A DNA stretch of 64,000 bases from Tunturibacter psychrotolerans (GTDB lineage Bacteria; Acidobacteriota; Terriglobia; Terriglobales; Acidobacteriaceae): contig NZ_CP132942.1 in NCBI RefSeq assembly GCF_040359615.1, positions 4,278,001 to 4,342,000 of the forward strand. The letters run 5' to 3'. The stretch's first letter is position 1; the number at the start of each line of letters is the position of its first letter. Shown here piece after piece: positions 38,788 through 46,930 of the stretch. The notes under the pieces are model-generated. The model ran no database searches. It saw nothing but the letters and a program-made list of their open reading frames with translations, and was not told where the DNA came from. Made by a program: the position numbers and the translations under genes.

Positions 38788-39022
38788 CAACCACTATTCC
38801 CTCTTGGAATAACGGTGTTCCTAAAAGTTATTGGACTCGGTTGATTGGGTCATTCTAGTTTTGCGCCATGCTGACGCACCCGGTCAGCGGAGGTGCAATG
38901 TGGACCAAATCCTACCCGTCCTTCGATCGGATAAGTCATCCGTTCGGTTGCCTTTTACCCCTGGCCCTCCCTCGACAAGAGGAACCTCCATCTGGAGGCC
39001 AACAACCGCTCGAAAAGAAACC

Positions 39023-39322
39023 GTGCGTCGGGCCGTACGCGCCCTCGCACCCGCTCTTGTGGCGCTCTCATTTGCCACAGTCGCACATGCCCAAGGAACG
39101 ATGGACTTCTCGGGGGCTCAGACCCTCATGGGAACGTTCAAGACGTTCGCCATCTACGCGGGTGCTGTCATCTGCTTTGGCGGTCTCATTTTCGCCGGCA
39201 TTCGGATGATGAGCGGTCGCTTTCAAGACGCCATACCGGGCCTCTTCGGTGCGCTATTCGGTGCGGGCGTACTCGGATGGGGTGCTGGCTGGATCGGGTC
39301 TCTGACCGGCCAGTCAATGTGA
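39023..39322 (+). CDS. virB2: VirB2/TrbC-type pilin subunit
   Basis: 99 residues from a GTG at 39023. The frame opens at 38831, but residues before the signal peptide are not protein-like. Signal peptide RRAVRALAPALVALSFATVA then HAQ. Mature part is short with two hydrophobic helices (KTFAIYAGAVICFGGLIFAG, IPGLFGALFGAGVLGWGAGW), the shape of the conjugative pilus subunit. It is the first gene of the type IV secretion cluster, 7 bases before the virB3-like gene. Start uncertain. Confidence 0.75.
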   Translation: MRRAVRALAPALVALSFATVAHAQGTMDFSGAQTLMGTFKTFAIYAGAVICFGGLIFAGIRMMSGRFQDAIPGLFGALFGAGVLGWGAGWIGSLTGQSM

Positions 39323-39329
39323 GGGTGCC

Positions 39330-40502
39330 ATGCACACGACCAAGCGGGGAGAACCGTTACCAATCAACCAAGCGCTGAATCGACCGAGGGCCAAACTTGG
39401 CCTGGATCTCTCGGCATGGATGGCGATCACATTCGTCACGGTAACGGTTTTCCTCGTTGGGTTCCGAATGATTGCCGTATTCAGTTTCCCAATGATGGCG
39501 GGCGGCGCGTGGCTTATCGTCCGCAAACACCCAAAGATGTTCCAACTGTGGGGCCTGATCTACGGCGATAGCCCCAATGCTCCGACTCAGACGTCAAACG
39601 CGTCTCAAGTCCAGGCCGAGGCCAAACAAAGGGCGCTTGCTCGCGAGAAGCAGCAACAGGACGCTATCAATAGCGATACGGTCGCCATCGACTTTGCGCA
39701 CGCAGGAGGAGCGTCTTCAGCCTCCAGCCAGGCACCTACTGTTGTGCTTGGGCAACGAGAAGAAGCTCCCGTCAAGATGACAGGAGAGACGGCCACTCCG
39801 TCTGACGCCGGTAGTGGCGAAATAAGGCGGAGTCCTTCGCAGACCGCTTCTGACCAGCCTGCCAAGGCCGACGTCAAGACCAATCCGTTGGCCGGATATG
39901 ACTTCGACGCTTATCAGGGGCGCTTATACCGAGTCTTCGAAGGAACTGTTTTCGAGGGTGTCGTCACGAATCACATCGACGGTGGACTGACTGGACCGAT
40001 CTTGATCATGCTGACGACCGATTATTACTCCCACGACCATCAGCAGCTTCTTATGCCTCAGGGCACCAGGTTGATAGGCACCGTTCAGAGTGTCGGAAGC
40101 GCCCAGCAGCGAAAGATGTTCGTCACCTTCCATCGCGCCGTCTGCCCAGATGGATTCTCGTTGGATTTCGATAAATACATCGGCCTCGATCCGCTTGGAA
40201 CAACGGGCTTAGCCACTAAGGTCGACCACGGCTACCTACAGGCATTTGCCGCTGCTGCCGCGCTCGGCGGATTGGGCGGACTCGCACAAATCGGGAACGA
40301 CGGCAGTATCCTCTCGCCCTCCACCCAGATTCGCAATGGGATCTCCGGGCAAATGGCCGAAGAGGGGGAGCAGGTCCTCAATCACTTCCTGAATCGCCTA
40401 CCCATCATCACTCTCAAAGAGGGTTCCCGTGCCCGCGTGTATGTGGGGAGAGACATCTTGATTCCGTCTTACGCGGAACACCGCGTCGACTCAACCCTGT
40501 AG
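39330..40502 (+). CDS. VirB3-VirB10 fusion protein of type IV secretion
   Basis: 390 residues. Residues 1-85 look like VirB3/TrbD: PINQALNRPRAKLGLDLSAW, two membrane helices (FVTVTVFLVGFRMIAVFSFP, MMAGGAWLIVRK), then KHPKMFQLWGLIYGD. A Gln/Ala-rich linker (about 95-190) follows. Residues 190-390 are a VirB10/TrbI C-terminal domain: YRVFEGTVFEGVVTNHIDGG, LLMPQGTRLIGTVQSVGSAQ, FHRAVCPDGFSLDFDKYIGL, LNRLPIITLKEGSRARVYVG. VirB3 is an inner-membrane partner of the VirB4 ATPase and VirB10 spans both membranes. Fusing them and skipping virB4 to virB9 is unusual. No frameshift is seen, so it is either a true fusion or an in-frame deletion product. Confidence 0.75.
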   Translation: MHTTKRGEPLPINQALNRPRAKLGLDLSAWMAITFVTVTVFLVGFRMIAVFSFPMMAGGAWLIVRKHPKMFQLWGLIYGDSPNAPTQTSNASQVQAEAKQRALAREKQQQDAINSDTVAIDFAHAGGASSASSQAPTVVLGQREEAPVKMTGETATPSDAGSGEIRRSPSQTASDQPAKADVKTNPLAGYDFDAYQGRLYRVFEGTVFEGVVTNHIDGGLTGPILIMLTTDYYSHDHQQLLMPQGTRLIGTVQSVGSAQQRKMFVTFHRAVCPDGFSLDFDKYIGLDPLGTTGLATKVDHGYLQAFAAAAALGGLGGLAQIGNDGSILSPSTQIRNGISGQMAEEGEQVLNHFLNRLPIITLKEGSRARVYVGRDILIPSYAEHRVDSTL

Positions 40503-40562
40503 AGCGGATGGATCCCACCAGCTCTGAATGCTGCTAACCCCAACCCGATGTCAGGAGCCCGT

Positions 40563-41348
40563 ATGAAATTAATCAAGACAAAGAATAAGAAGTACCTCAT
40601 CGTTGGAAGCTTGGTTCTGGCTACGGCCACCCCCAGCTTCGCGATCTTCGGTGTAGGCGACATCGTTTTCGACCCAACCAGTTATGCCAGCCTCGTCTCA
40701 CAGGCGACAACGGCTCTCAACCAGCTCAAAACCATTCAGAGCAACATCGAGCACTTTTCGGTAAAACAGCAGTGGCAGACGGCTCTCACCAAGCTCGAAA
40801 ACATGAACGTCGCTAGCATGTTCGGCGAGACGGCGGGAATCAACATTGCGTTGAATGCCAACTCGCCGTCGGCATCGCTGACAGGGTGGAAGACCGCCAC
40901 AATGCCGATGAGTGGTAGTACGTCAGCCTACCTCCAGGGGCAGAACGTCAATAGTGCGCAGCGTGCCCAGCTCGCGATGATCGAAACCTCGGATGCGATC
41001 TCGCCCGATTGCCTTACTGCAGTGGGTACATATCGAAGCGGTCGCAACCAGAACTCCAACGCCAACTCGCTCCTTGCCCAACAGCAACTCGATATCACGT
41101 CTTCGACGAACAGTGAGATCGAGCAACTCAACTTATTGAACGCGGCAGAAGCCCAAAGAATGTCGGAGATGCAGGCGCAAGGTACGCTGCAGGCTTGTCT
41201 TGCCGCTCAGATGACGGTCGCCAACATGCAGGAACGTAACGCTGCTGTACTAGACCTGAACACAGCCGCTACAGTCCAGCAGCAGCGCTCGACGAACGAT
41301 ACCAGCGCTGCCAACGAATCGAATACTTGGCAGACCTATCTTCCTTAG
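40563..41348 (+). CDS. virB5: VirB5/TrbJ-like type IV secretion protein
   Basis: 261 residues. ATG at 40563 with AGGAG six bases upstream; an ATG at 40548 lies before that site. Signal peptide KYLIVGSLVLATATPSFA. The mature part begins IFGVGDIVFDPTSYASLVSQ, then ALNQLKTIQSNIEHFSVKQQ and other long helices, as in the minor pilus proteins VirB5/TrbJ. The C-terminus ends SAANESNTWQTYLP, almost the same as the tail of the next small protein. It sits between the virB3-virB10 fusion and virB6, its usual place. Confidence 0.8.
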   Translation: MKLIKTKNKKYLIVGSLVLATATPSFAIFGVGDIVFDPTSYASLVSQATTALNQLKTIQSNIEHFSVKQQWQTALTKLENMNVASMFGETAGINIALNANSPSASLTGWKTATMPMSGSTSAYLQGQNVNSAQRAQLAMIETSDAISPDCLTAVGTYRSGRNQNSNANSLLAQQQLDITSSTNSEIEQLNLLNAAEAQRMSEMQAQGTLQACLAAQMTVANMQERNAAVLDLNTAATVQQQRSTNDTSAANESNTWQTYLP

Positions 41349-41365
41349 GGCGGAGTTGATTCCCA

Positions 41366-41614
41366 ATGCCGAGTGCGATCAATACGAAGATCCTACTTGC
41401 GATCCTTGCGGCACTGACGGTCATCGGCGGTGCCGCGATCTATCAACGTCGCGCTGCCGAGAAGGCAGCCGCCATTCTCCAACAGCAACAGCGCGACGCC
41501 GAAGAACAGAAGAAACGAGATGAAGCTTTCCGACAGCAGGTAGAGAAGGACAAGAAGAAGCACAGCTCCTCCGCTGCAAACGAAGGCAAGACTTGGAAGA
41601 CCTACGTCCCCTAA
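41366..41614 (+). CDS. Small membrane-anchored protein sharing the VirB5 tail
   Basis: 82 residues. One N-terminal membrane helix (ILLAILAALTVIGGAAIYQR), a Gln/Lys-rich helix (AAAILQQQQRDAEEQKKRDE), and the tail SSAANEGKTWKTYVP. The tail aligns with the VirB5-like protein's SAANESNTWQTYLP just upstream. It occupies the position of the small VirB7/entry-exclusion-type genes in conjugation clusters but has no lipobox. Function unknown. Confidence 0.65.
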   Translation: MPSAINTKILLAILAALTVIGGAAIYQRRAAEKAAAILQQQQRDAEEQKKRDEAFRQQVEKDKKKHSSSAANEGKTWKTYVP

Positions 41615-41629
41615 TGAGAGAGTGTCCCG

Positions 41630-42556
41630 ATGGCATCGATAACTTTGTTAGCCCAAGCTCTACCAAGCGCGAGTTCCGGCGTGAACTGGCTTTACCAGTT
41701 CACGAATAACCTCACCAATCTGACGACGCAAAACGGCGGAGCGCTGACCCAGCTTGGACTCACGGAACTAAGCGCCATCTCGCTCTTTGTGCTCATCAGT
41801 ATGGTCATCAACTGGAATACCACCGGCATGACCCTTCGTTTCCACACACAGCCGGTACGCGTTGGCGATATGACCAACTTCCTCTTGCGGCTGATTGTCT
41901 GCTGCCTGCTCGAAAACTATTGGGTCAATCCGTTTCCGGGAGCCAGCTTCGGCATCAATCACTTCTTTTCCTACATCGCTCAGTCAATGGTGGCCGTCTT
42001 CGATCAGAATTCTCTCGACAATCTGCTTCAACTGGTTAAAACGGCTGGAGACAACACGGCGATGCCGTCGATCACGGCACCCACTCAGATCCTTTGCTAT
42101 ATCCTTGTGCAGATTCTTCTCGGTCTGGCTTCCGCAATCCTTTTTGTCATCAATTGCAGCTCATTCATCCTATACGGCGTAACCGCGCTCTTCGGGCCGA
42201 TCTTTGTACCTTTGCTTATGACGAAGACCTTCCAATCGAAGTTCTTTCACTTCCTAGACGTCCTAATAGGTTTCGCCATGATCAGGGCTGTTGCCGGCGC
42301 CTTCATCTTCGTGTGGGCCGGCTTTATGAACGCCTTCATTCAACAGACGTTCAATGGCAACTATTCGATGGAGATGTGGCTTGCAAATCTTATCCCTTGC
42401 GTGATGGTTTTCATCGCGTTCATCATTAATATGCTCTTCATTCCGAGTATGACGCAGGCCATATTCGGTGGAGCGGCTGGACTAGTTTCGGCTGCCCCCG
42501 GAGTGGCTGGAAGCATCGGCGGCATGGCCCTCATGAAGAAGGCTGGAGGTGCATAG
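41630..42556 (+). CDS. virB6: VirB6/TrbL-type polytopic membrane protein
   Basis: 308 residues, typical VirB6 length. At least five membrane helices: LGLTELSAISLFVLISMVIN, MTNFLLRLIVCCLLENYWVN, LCYILVQILLGLASAILFVI, FILYGVTALFGPIFVPLLMT and CVMVFIAFIINMLFIPSMTQ. The central FGPIFVPLL stretch and the Ala/Gly-rich tail fit VirB6/TrbL. It forms part of the inner-membrane channel for DNA transfer. Followed by a small gene one base after its stop. Confidence 0.85.
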   Translation: MASITLLAQALPSASSGVNWLYQFTNNLTNLTTQNGGALTQLGLTELSAISLFVLISMVINWNTTGMTLRFHTQPVRVGDMTNFLLRLIVCCLLENYWVNPFPGASFGINHFFSYIAQSMVAVFDQNSLDNLLQLVKTAGDNTAMPSITAPTQILCYILVQILLGLASAILFVINCSSFILYGVTALFGPIFVPLLMTKTFQSKFFHFLDVLIGFAMIRAVAGAFIFVWAGFMNAFIQQTFNGNYSMEMWLANLIPCVMVFIAFIINMLFIPSMTQAIFGGAAGLVSAAPGVAGSIGGMALMKKAGGA

Positions 42557-42557
42557 C

Positions 42558-42755
42558 ATGTGGAACTTCTTATTAGCCCTGTTCGTCGGGACTGCTGCAG
42601 GTAGTACTCGCACCGCGCAGCGATCCGTGAGGCCCATCTTGGCCCTACTCGCAATTGGAGTCATCGTCGCTGGTTTGATCTACGCATGCGTTATCTTCAA
42701 GGCCGTCTCGGAAAGGAGCAGCAAACCCCATGTCAGCACACACAGCACGCATTGA
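42558..42755 (+). CDS. Small single-pass membrane protein
   Basis: 65 residues from the ATG at 42558, which follows the virB6 stop by one base and uses GGAGG inside its end. A hydrophobic N-terminus (WNFLLALFVGTAAGS) and one membrane helix (ILALLAIGVIVAGLIYACVI) are visible. It overlaps the virB8 start by 26 bases. No family recognised; likely a T4SS accessory. Confidence 0.6.
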   Translation: MWNFLLALFVGTAAGSTRTAQRSVRPILALLAIGVIVAGLIYACVIFKAVSERSSKPHVSTHSTH

Positions 42756-43536
42756 AACCACCCTTACTCGGGAGCACGCGCTCCTCGCCGACAAGATCGG
42801 CAATGAGGTGTATGCCTCGCACTATGCTGAGCGGAAAGCCTATCGATTTGCACTTGGATGTGGGGCCGTTGCGCTCCTGGCCTCCATCGGGATGAATGTC
42901 TCGCTGGCTCACCGGCCGATGGCGAATCGGTACATCCGGATAGACGAGATGGGACGCGCTCAGGCCATCGCTTACAGCGACCTGAATTACAGCCCGCGCG
43001 AGGGTGAGGTTCGCACTTATCTGACCGATTGGGCCAACTACCGGTACACGATAAGCCGCGATACGGTGGCCAAGAAGTACCCCCTGAATTACTATTTTCT
43101 CTCCCAGACGTTGGCCTCCCAGTTGATGACCGATGACAACGCAAATCACTTCGTCTCCCAGGTCGTGGGAGGCCAAATCGAACAGAGCGATGTGGAGGTG
43201 AAGAATGTCACGATCACCTCTATGTCTGAGGAGACTGTTCAGGGAGCCAGAATCGCACGTGGGAATGCCCTGATTACTCTCGACAAGCTCTACTCGCCCC
43301 ACAACTCGCGGGAGCCGAGAACCGAGCACTGGGCGATGACAGTGACCTATTACCTCAACCCAAAGCAGGTTAGCGATCAGGCGAAGATCTTTCCGCAGTT
43401 CGAGACGATCAACCCCCTCGGCTTGACCGTCACCGAGTTTCACGAAAACCGGCTCTCGGTTGATCTGATCGCCCCCGGAACTACCGGACCACTGCAGTCG
43501 TTCCCCAGCCAAGTTCCGGCCGGAGGTTCCCGATGA
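42730..43536 (+). CDS. virB8: VirB8/TrbF-like type IV secretion protein
   Basis: 268 residues. A short cytoplasmic N-terminus precedes one membrane helix (FALGCGAVALLASIGMNVSL). The periplasmic VirB8 domain has NRYIRIDEMGRAQAIAYSDL, VRTYLTDWANYRYTISRDTV, KKYPLNYYFLSQTLASQLMT and EHWAMTVTYYLNPKQ. It ends with NPLGLTVTEFHENR. VirB8 nucleates assembly of the inner-membrane complex. Its last four bases overlap the start of virB11 (ATGA). Confidence 0.87.
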   Translation: MSAHTARIETTLTREHALLADKIGNEVYASHYAERKAYRFALGCGAVALLASIGMNVSLAHRPMANRYIRIDEMGRAQAIAYSDLNYSPREGEVRTYLTDWANYRYTISRDTVAKKYPLNYYFLSQTLASQLMTDDNANHFVSQVVGGQIEQSDVEVKNVTITSMSEETVQGARIARGNALITLDKLYSPHNSREPRTEHWAMTVTYYLNPKQVSDQAKIFPQFETINPLGLTVTEFHENRLSVDLIAPGTTGPLQSFPSQVPAGGSR

Positions 43537-44501
43537 GTTATCACCTGATTTTGCCGTTTTTCCCCGAGGAGTTGCGCGAGCTGTTGCTTGACCCGTCTAT
43601 TTCGGACCTGATGATCAACGGCACCACCGGCGTCTTCGCGGACCGGAACGGCGTGGTCCAGCATATTCCTCTTGCTTCGCCCTATTCCAACGATCGGCTG
43701 CAGGCGGCAATCGAGCGTGTGGCCCGCATCCTGGGGCAAGATCTTTCGTCCCAGAATCCGATCCTTAACACGCGCTTGCCGGACGGCTCCCGCGTTGCCG
43801 TGGTTGGTGCCCCATCATCCATCAACGGCCCGACCCTTACCATCCGCAAATTCAACCGCTGGTATACCTCGGATGAGCTAATCGCATCGGGCAGCCTACC
43901 GTCGCACGTCAGAAACGAAGTAGTAAGCCTAATGAACGCCAAAAAGAACGGCATCATCAGCGGCGGAACCGGCTCAGGGAAAACTACCTTAATGAAGGCG
44001 CTCCTCGACCACGTACCCAGGCACGAGCGTCTCGTCGTAATCGAGCAACCCGCGGAGTTGAAGGTGTCTCATCCAAATGCAGTTCGCTGGGAGGCTGTAG
44101 AGGCGATTCCGGGGCAGGTAGCCATTACTTCAAGCCAACTTCTGGCCGCCGCTCTCCGCCATCGTCCCGACCGAATCATCATGGGCGAAATCCGCGATGA
44201 GTGCGGCTACGACCTGTTGCAAGCTATGAATACTGGCCACGGCGGAACACTTTCGACCATCCACGCAAAGTCTGCGTGGGATGCCCTTAATCGCCTATCT
44301 GATTTGGCCCTGAGTGCGAGGGCAAATCTGAACCATGCGTTTGTGCGTTCTGAGACCGCAGAAGCGATTGACTTCGTCCTTTATTGCGAACGCGACCATA
44401 CCGGCCGCCGTCGAGTTCGCGAGTTGGTGAAAGTGAACGGTTACACCCATGCGGACCAATCCTTTCAGACGGAGGACATTTATCGTGCTTCCGCCGCCTG
44501 A
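43533..44501 (+). CDS. virB11: VirB11/TrbB-type secretion ATPase
   Basis: 322 residues. N-terminal domain (LRELLLDPSISDLMINGTTG). RecA-like ATPase with Walker A GIISGGTGSGKTTLMKALLD, an Asp box (VVIEQPAELKVSHPNAVRWE), Walker B RIIMGEIRDECGYDLLQAMN and a His box (TGHGGTLSTIHAKSAWDALN). Hexameric motor that powers pilus assembly and DNA transfer from the cytoplasmic side. In most trb/virB clusters virB9 and virB10 stand between virB8 and virB11; here they do not. Confidence 0.93.
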   Translation: MSYHLILPFFPEELRELLLDPSISDLMINGTTGVFADRNGVVQHIPLASPYSNDRLQAAIERVARILGQDLSSQNPILNTRLPDGSRVAVVGAPSSINGPTLTIRKFNRWYTSDELIASGSLPSHVRNEVVSLMNAKKNGIISGGTGSGKTTLMKALLDHVPRHERLVVIEQPAELKVSHPNAVRWEAVEAIPGQVAITSSQLLAAALRHRPDRIIMGEIRDECGYDLLQAMNTGHGGTLSTIHAKSAWDALNRLSDLALSARANLNHAFVRSETAEAIDFVLYCERDHTGRRRVRELVKVNGYTHADQSFQTEDIYRASAA

Positions 44502-44988
44502 ACGCAGGCAATCCAGCTAAGAACCCAATCCGAATCTGAGGTCACTTCGATGTCCGATCAAGCTGCCAATATGGCTGCACAGCCCAACTCGTCTCAAGAA
44601 GCGCGTAGCGTGCCCATACCGAGCCGCGAAGGACGCGACAGGCACAGTTCGAAGCCATCCTCAATCGGAGTCTCAGCCCGCCCGAGATGGGCCGCAGTTC
44701 GGACGAACTTCTATCGCCGAGACGTGAAGAGTGACTTTGGTGCATTGAGAGTCTTTCCGCCTCGTATCCCGTCCTCTACTCGGGATCACGCTTCGGGGCC
44801 TATCCGGCGCCCAGCGGCTCGGCGCTCTTCTGCTTCGGCTTCGCCGCCCTACGGGTTACGGTTTCCGTCTACGACCGACCCTCCGCAAATGCAGAGCTTG
44901 GCACTTGGGAGCCGGGCCCGCTCGCCAGGCTTTGCCGGGAGTGACCCGAGCAAGATACGGGAAATTCAACGAAACGGAGAACACCATC
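44502..44988 (+). other. Leader region before ssb, no convincing gene
   Basis: A long frame opens at 44550, but its Ser/Arg/Pro-rich content has no domain and it overlaps the ssb start region. The stretch probably acts as the ssb leader and promoter. It contains GCGCTC- and CCGGCG-rich runs. Confidence 0.35.
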
Positions 44989-45372
44989 ATGTACCAGAAC
45001 AAAGTTACCCTCATCGGCTTCCTCGGCAACGACGCAGAGGTTCGCTCCAACGATAACCGCAGCCTGACCACCCTCTCGCTGGCAACCAAGAGCTCTTACA
45101 AAAAGGACGGCAAGTACATCGAACATACCGAGTGGCACCGTTGCGTCGCTTTCGGCAAGCTCGGAGAGTTCGCCAGCACGCTCAAGAAAGGCGCTCATAT
45201 ACAGGTCGAGGGCGAGCTGCGCAGCCGGAAGTATGACAGCAAGAAGACGAATTCAGAGCAGACCGTTTGGGAGATTCGGGTCAACTCGATTCTCAAGCTG
45301 GATCGCGCCGCCAAATCGACGGCTGAGGAGCAGGAAGAAGACGATACTCCGCAGGAGGACGCGGCCGCATAG
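44989..45372 (+). CDS. ssb: Single-stranded DNA-binding protein (element-encoded)
   Basis: 127 residues. ATG at 44989 with GGAGA upstream. The OB fold is clear: MYQNKVTLIGFLGNDAEVRS, TLSLATKSSYKKDGKYIEHT, EWHRCVAFGKLGEFASTLKK and GAHIQVEGELRSRKYDSKK. The acidic tail (EEQEEDDTPQEDAAA) lacks the canonical hydrophobic DDIPF tip. It is a plasmid/ICE-type SSB protecting the transferred strand, and fits with the primase and MobC-like genes that follow. Confidence 0.92.
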   Translation: MYQNKVTLIGFLGNDAEVRSNDNRSLTTLSLATKSSYKKDGKYIEHTEWHRCVAFGKLGEFASTLKKGAHIQVEGELRSRKYDSKKTNSEQTVWEIRVNSILKLDRAAKSTAEEQEEDDTPQEDAAA

Positions 45373-45439
45373 GCCGTTTCTTCATTACTTTCACGGAAGC
45401 TCGGCTAGCGCCGGGCTTCCATCACTGTGAGGCTTCGCA

Positions 45440-46402
45440 ATGAACCTGAAATCAGCCCAAGAGTTCTTGACTCGGTGCTTTGCCCCGGAAGAAACGATCG
45501 CCCTCCTATTGCGCTCCGAAGCGACCGCCAGGGTCACGCAACGGATCGTGACCGTGAAACAAGCAACTGGTCTTCGATATCTCGGATGGCTCGCCTACGA
45601 AAACACCACCGGCGCGAACATCTATGTAGCGGCGAATCCACTTCGTTCAGGCAGCAGGAAGCGCACGAAAGAAAGCATCGCATCGGTACGCCATATCTAC
45701 ATTGATATCGACACAGACGGCGAGGCTCGAATCGCGACGGTCCGGTCCACCGAACTTATACCCGCACCTACCGTCATCCTGTCTACATCGCCCGGCAAGT
45801 ATCAGGCTCTTTGGCGTGTTGACGGCTTCGATTTGGTGAGTCAGGAAGATTTGCTCAAGCATCTCGCAATCGCTTTCGGTGGCGACCCAGCTTGCACCGA
45901 TTGCAATCGTGTACTTCGAATACCCGGCTTCCTGAATCGCAAATACGATCCAGCTTACCTCGTGAGCGCTGAGTATTTTGGCAATTCGGTACATAAGCCG
46001 ATTGACTTTCTGTTGCCGATAGCTTCCGTCGGCACTGCGCTCTCTGAGTGCTTAGACCTGACTCCGAAAAGACCTGGGCTGCACAGCACATCGGAGAGCG
46101 ATTGGGCTTGGGTCTCTCAGGGACTCGCTGACGGCCGGGATGCCGCGAAACTGACTAAAGAACTAGCTTCCCGTCGTGCTGATAAGCCCAATCCTCTCTA
46201 CTATGCGCAACGAACGGTTGACGTCGCATCCGCTCGGCTTTGGATGCTCGAGGGAGTTCCTCACGAAGACATCGTCACCATGCTCGAATGCCGCCGTCGC
46301 TTCGAGATTTCGACCACACTTTGCTCGGCTCGTGCGCGAGAGATTACTGCAACCGCAGCGCGCATGATCGTCCCGCAGAAGAATTGCCTAATACAAACCT
46401 GA
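45440..46402 (+). CDS. RepB-type primase-like protein (AEP superfamily)
   Basis: 320 residues. Motifs of the plasmid RepB'-like archaeo-eukaryotic primase fold are visible in order: VRHIYIDIDTDGEARIATVR (the paired acidic metal ligands), ILSTSPGKYQALWRVDGFDL, and the Cys/Arg motif ACTDCNRVLRIPGFLNRKYD. A helical C-terminal region follows (SDWAWVSQGLADGRDAAKLT). No helicase domain is attached. It may prime the complementary strand after transfer or element replication. Start has GAGG seven bases upstream. It lies between ssb and a small gene, 12 bases from the latter. Confidence 0.75.
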   Translation: MNLKSAQEFLTRCFAPEETIALLLRSEATARVTQRIVTVKQATGLRYLGWLAYENTTGANIYVAANPLRSGSRKRTKESIASVRHIYIDIDTDGEARIATVRSTELIPAPTVILSTSPGKYQALWRVDGFDLVSQEDLLKHLAIAFGGDPACTDCNRVLRIPGFLNRKYDPAYLVSAEYFGNSVHKPIDFLLPIASVGTALSECLDLTPKRPGLHSTSESDWAWVSQGLADGRDAAKLTKELASRRADKPNPLYYAQRTVDVASARLWMLEGVPHEDIVTMLECRRRFEISTTLCSARAREITATAARMIVPQKNCLIQT

Positions 46403-46414
46403 CAGGAGAACATA

Positions 46415-46741
46415 ATGCCATTACTCGAAGTCATCCAGACCAAACAGATCAGCGCCTCTATTCGCCTATCCGATACGACCGCCACACAGGTCGACCAGTA
46501 CGCGGCTTTCATTCGTGCTTGCGCCGACGATGTCGTGGAGCAAGCCCTGTCCTATGTCTTCTCGAAAGATCGCGACTTCCAGGAGTTTCTGAAGACCCCA
46601 GAGGCGCGACAAGTTGCTTCCACACTTCGAATCCGAAAGGCGCCTGCTCCGGAAGCAGTCGAGTCAGCGGGAAAGAAGCCCATTTCCGCGCTTGAATCCT
46701 TATCTATTCCCACACCAGTAGCGGCAGGATCAAAGGCATGA
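46415..46741 (+). CDS. Small element protein of unknown function
   Basis: 108 residues with a good GGAGAA site. Starts with a beta-strand then helices (TKQISASIRLSDTTATQVDQ, YAAFIRACADDVVEQALSYV), which fits a ribbon-helix-helix-like dimer, and has an Ala/Pro-rich tail. It is probably co-transcribed with the primase and may be a partition or copy-control protein. Not assigned to a family. Confidence 0.55.
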   Translation: MPLLEVIQTKQISASIRLSDTTATQVDQYAAFIRACADDVVEQALSYVFSKDRDFQEFLKTPEARQVASTLRIRKAPAPEAVESAGKKPISALESLSIPTPVAAGSKA

Positions 46742-46789
46742 TCCTCCATTCAAATCCGTCGCAGGACCACAACGGTGCTTCGCACCGGA

Positions 46790-46915
46790 AGAATGTTGAC
46801 ACTCCACCCCTGATAGGGAGCTGTTTAGCTCCCTGCGGGAGCTAATGGGTTCCCACTGAAACGCCAGCACTTAGCAAATTGCCGGGAGCCGATTAGCTCC
46901 CTGAGTTTTCGGAAA
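46790..46915. other. Candidate oriT: repeated hairpins before the MobC-like gene
   Basis: GGGAGCTGTTTAGCTCCCTG (46816-46835) and GGGAGCCGATTAGCTCCCTG (46884-46903) are direct repeats at 18 of 20 positions. Each forms a hairpin (7 of 7 pairs in the first) with a four-base loop. A third GGGAGCT at 46837-46843 can pair with the first AGCTCCC instead. They lie in the only sizeable gap of this gene group, directly before the MobC-like accessory gene, where transfer origins usually are. Iterons or attenuators are alternatives. Confidence 0.5.
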
Positions 46916-46930
46916 TGGAGGGCGATAACG

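Noticed and set aside
42733..43512. 259-codon antisense frame over virB8
   Set aside because: virB8 on the plus strand has clear motifs and fits the operon; the antisense frame has none.
44550..45056. Long open frame before and across the ssb start
   Set aside because: Ser/Arg/Pro-rich, no domain, overlaps the well-supported ssb start; it looks like a chance frame in GC-rich DNA.
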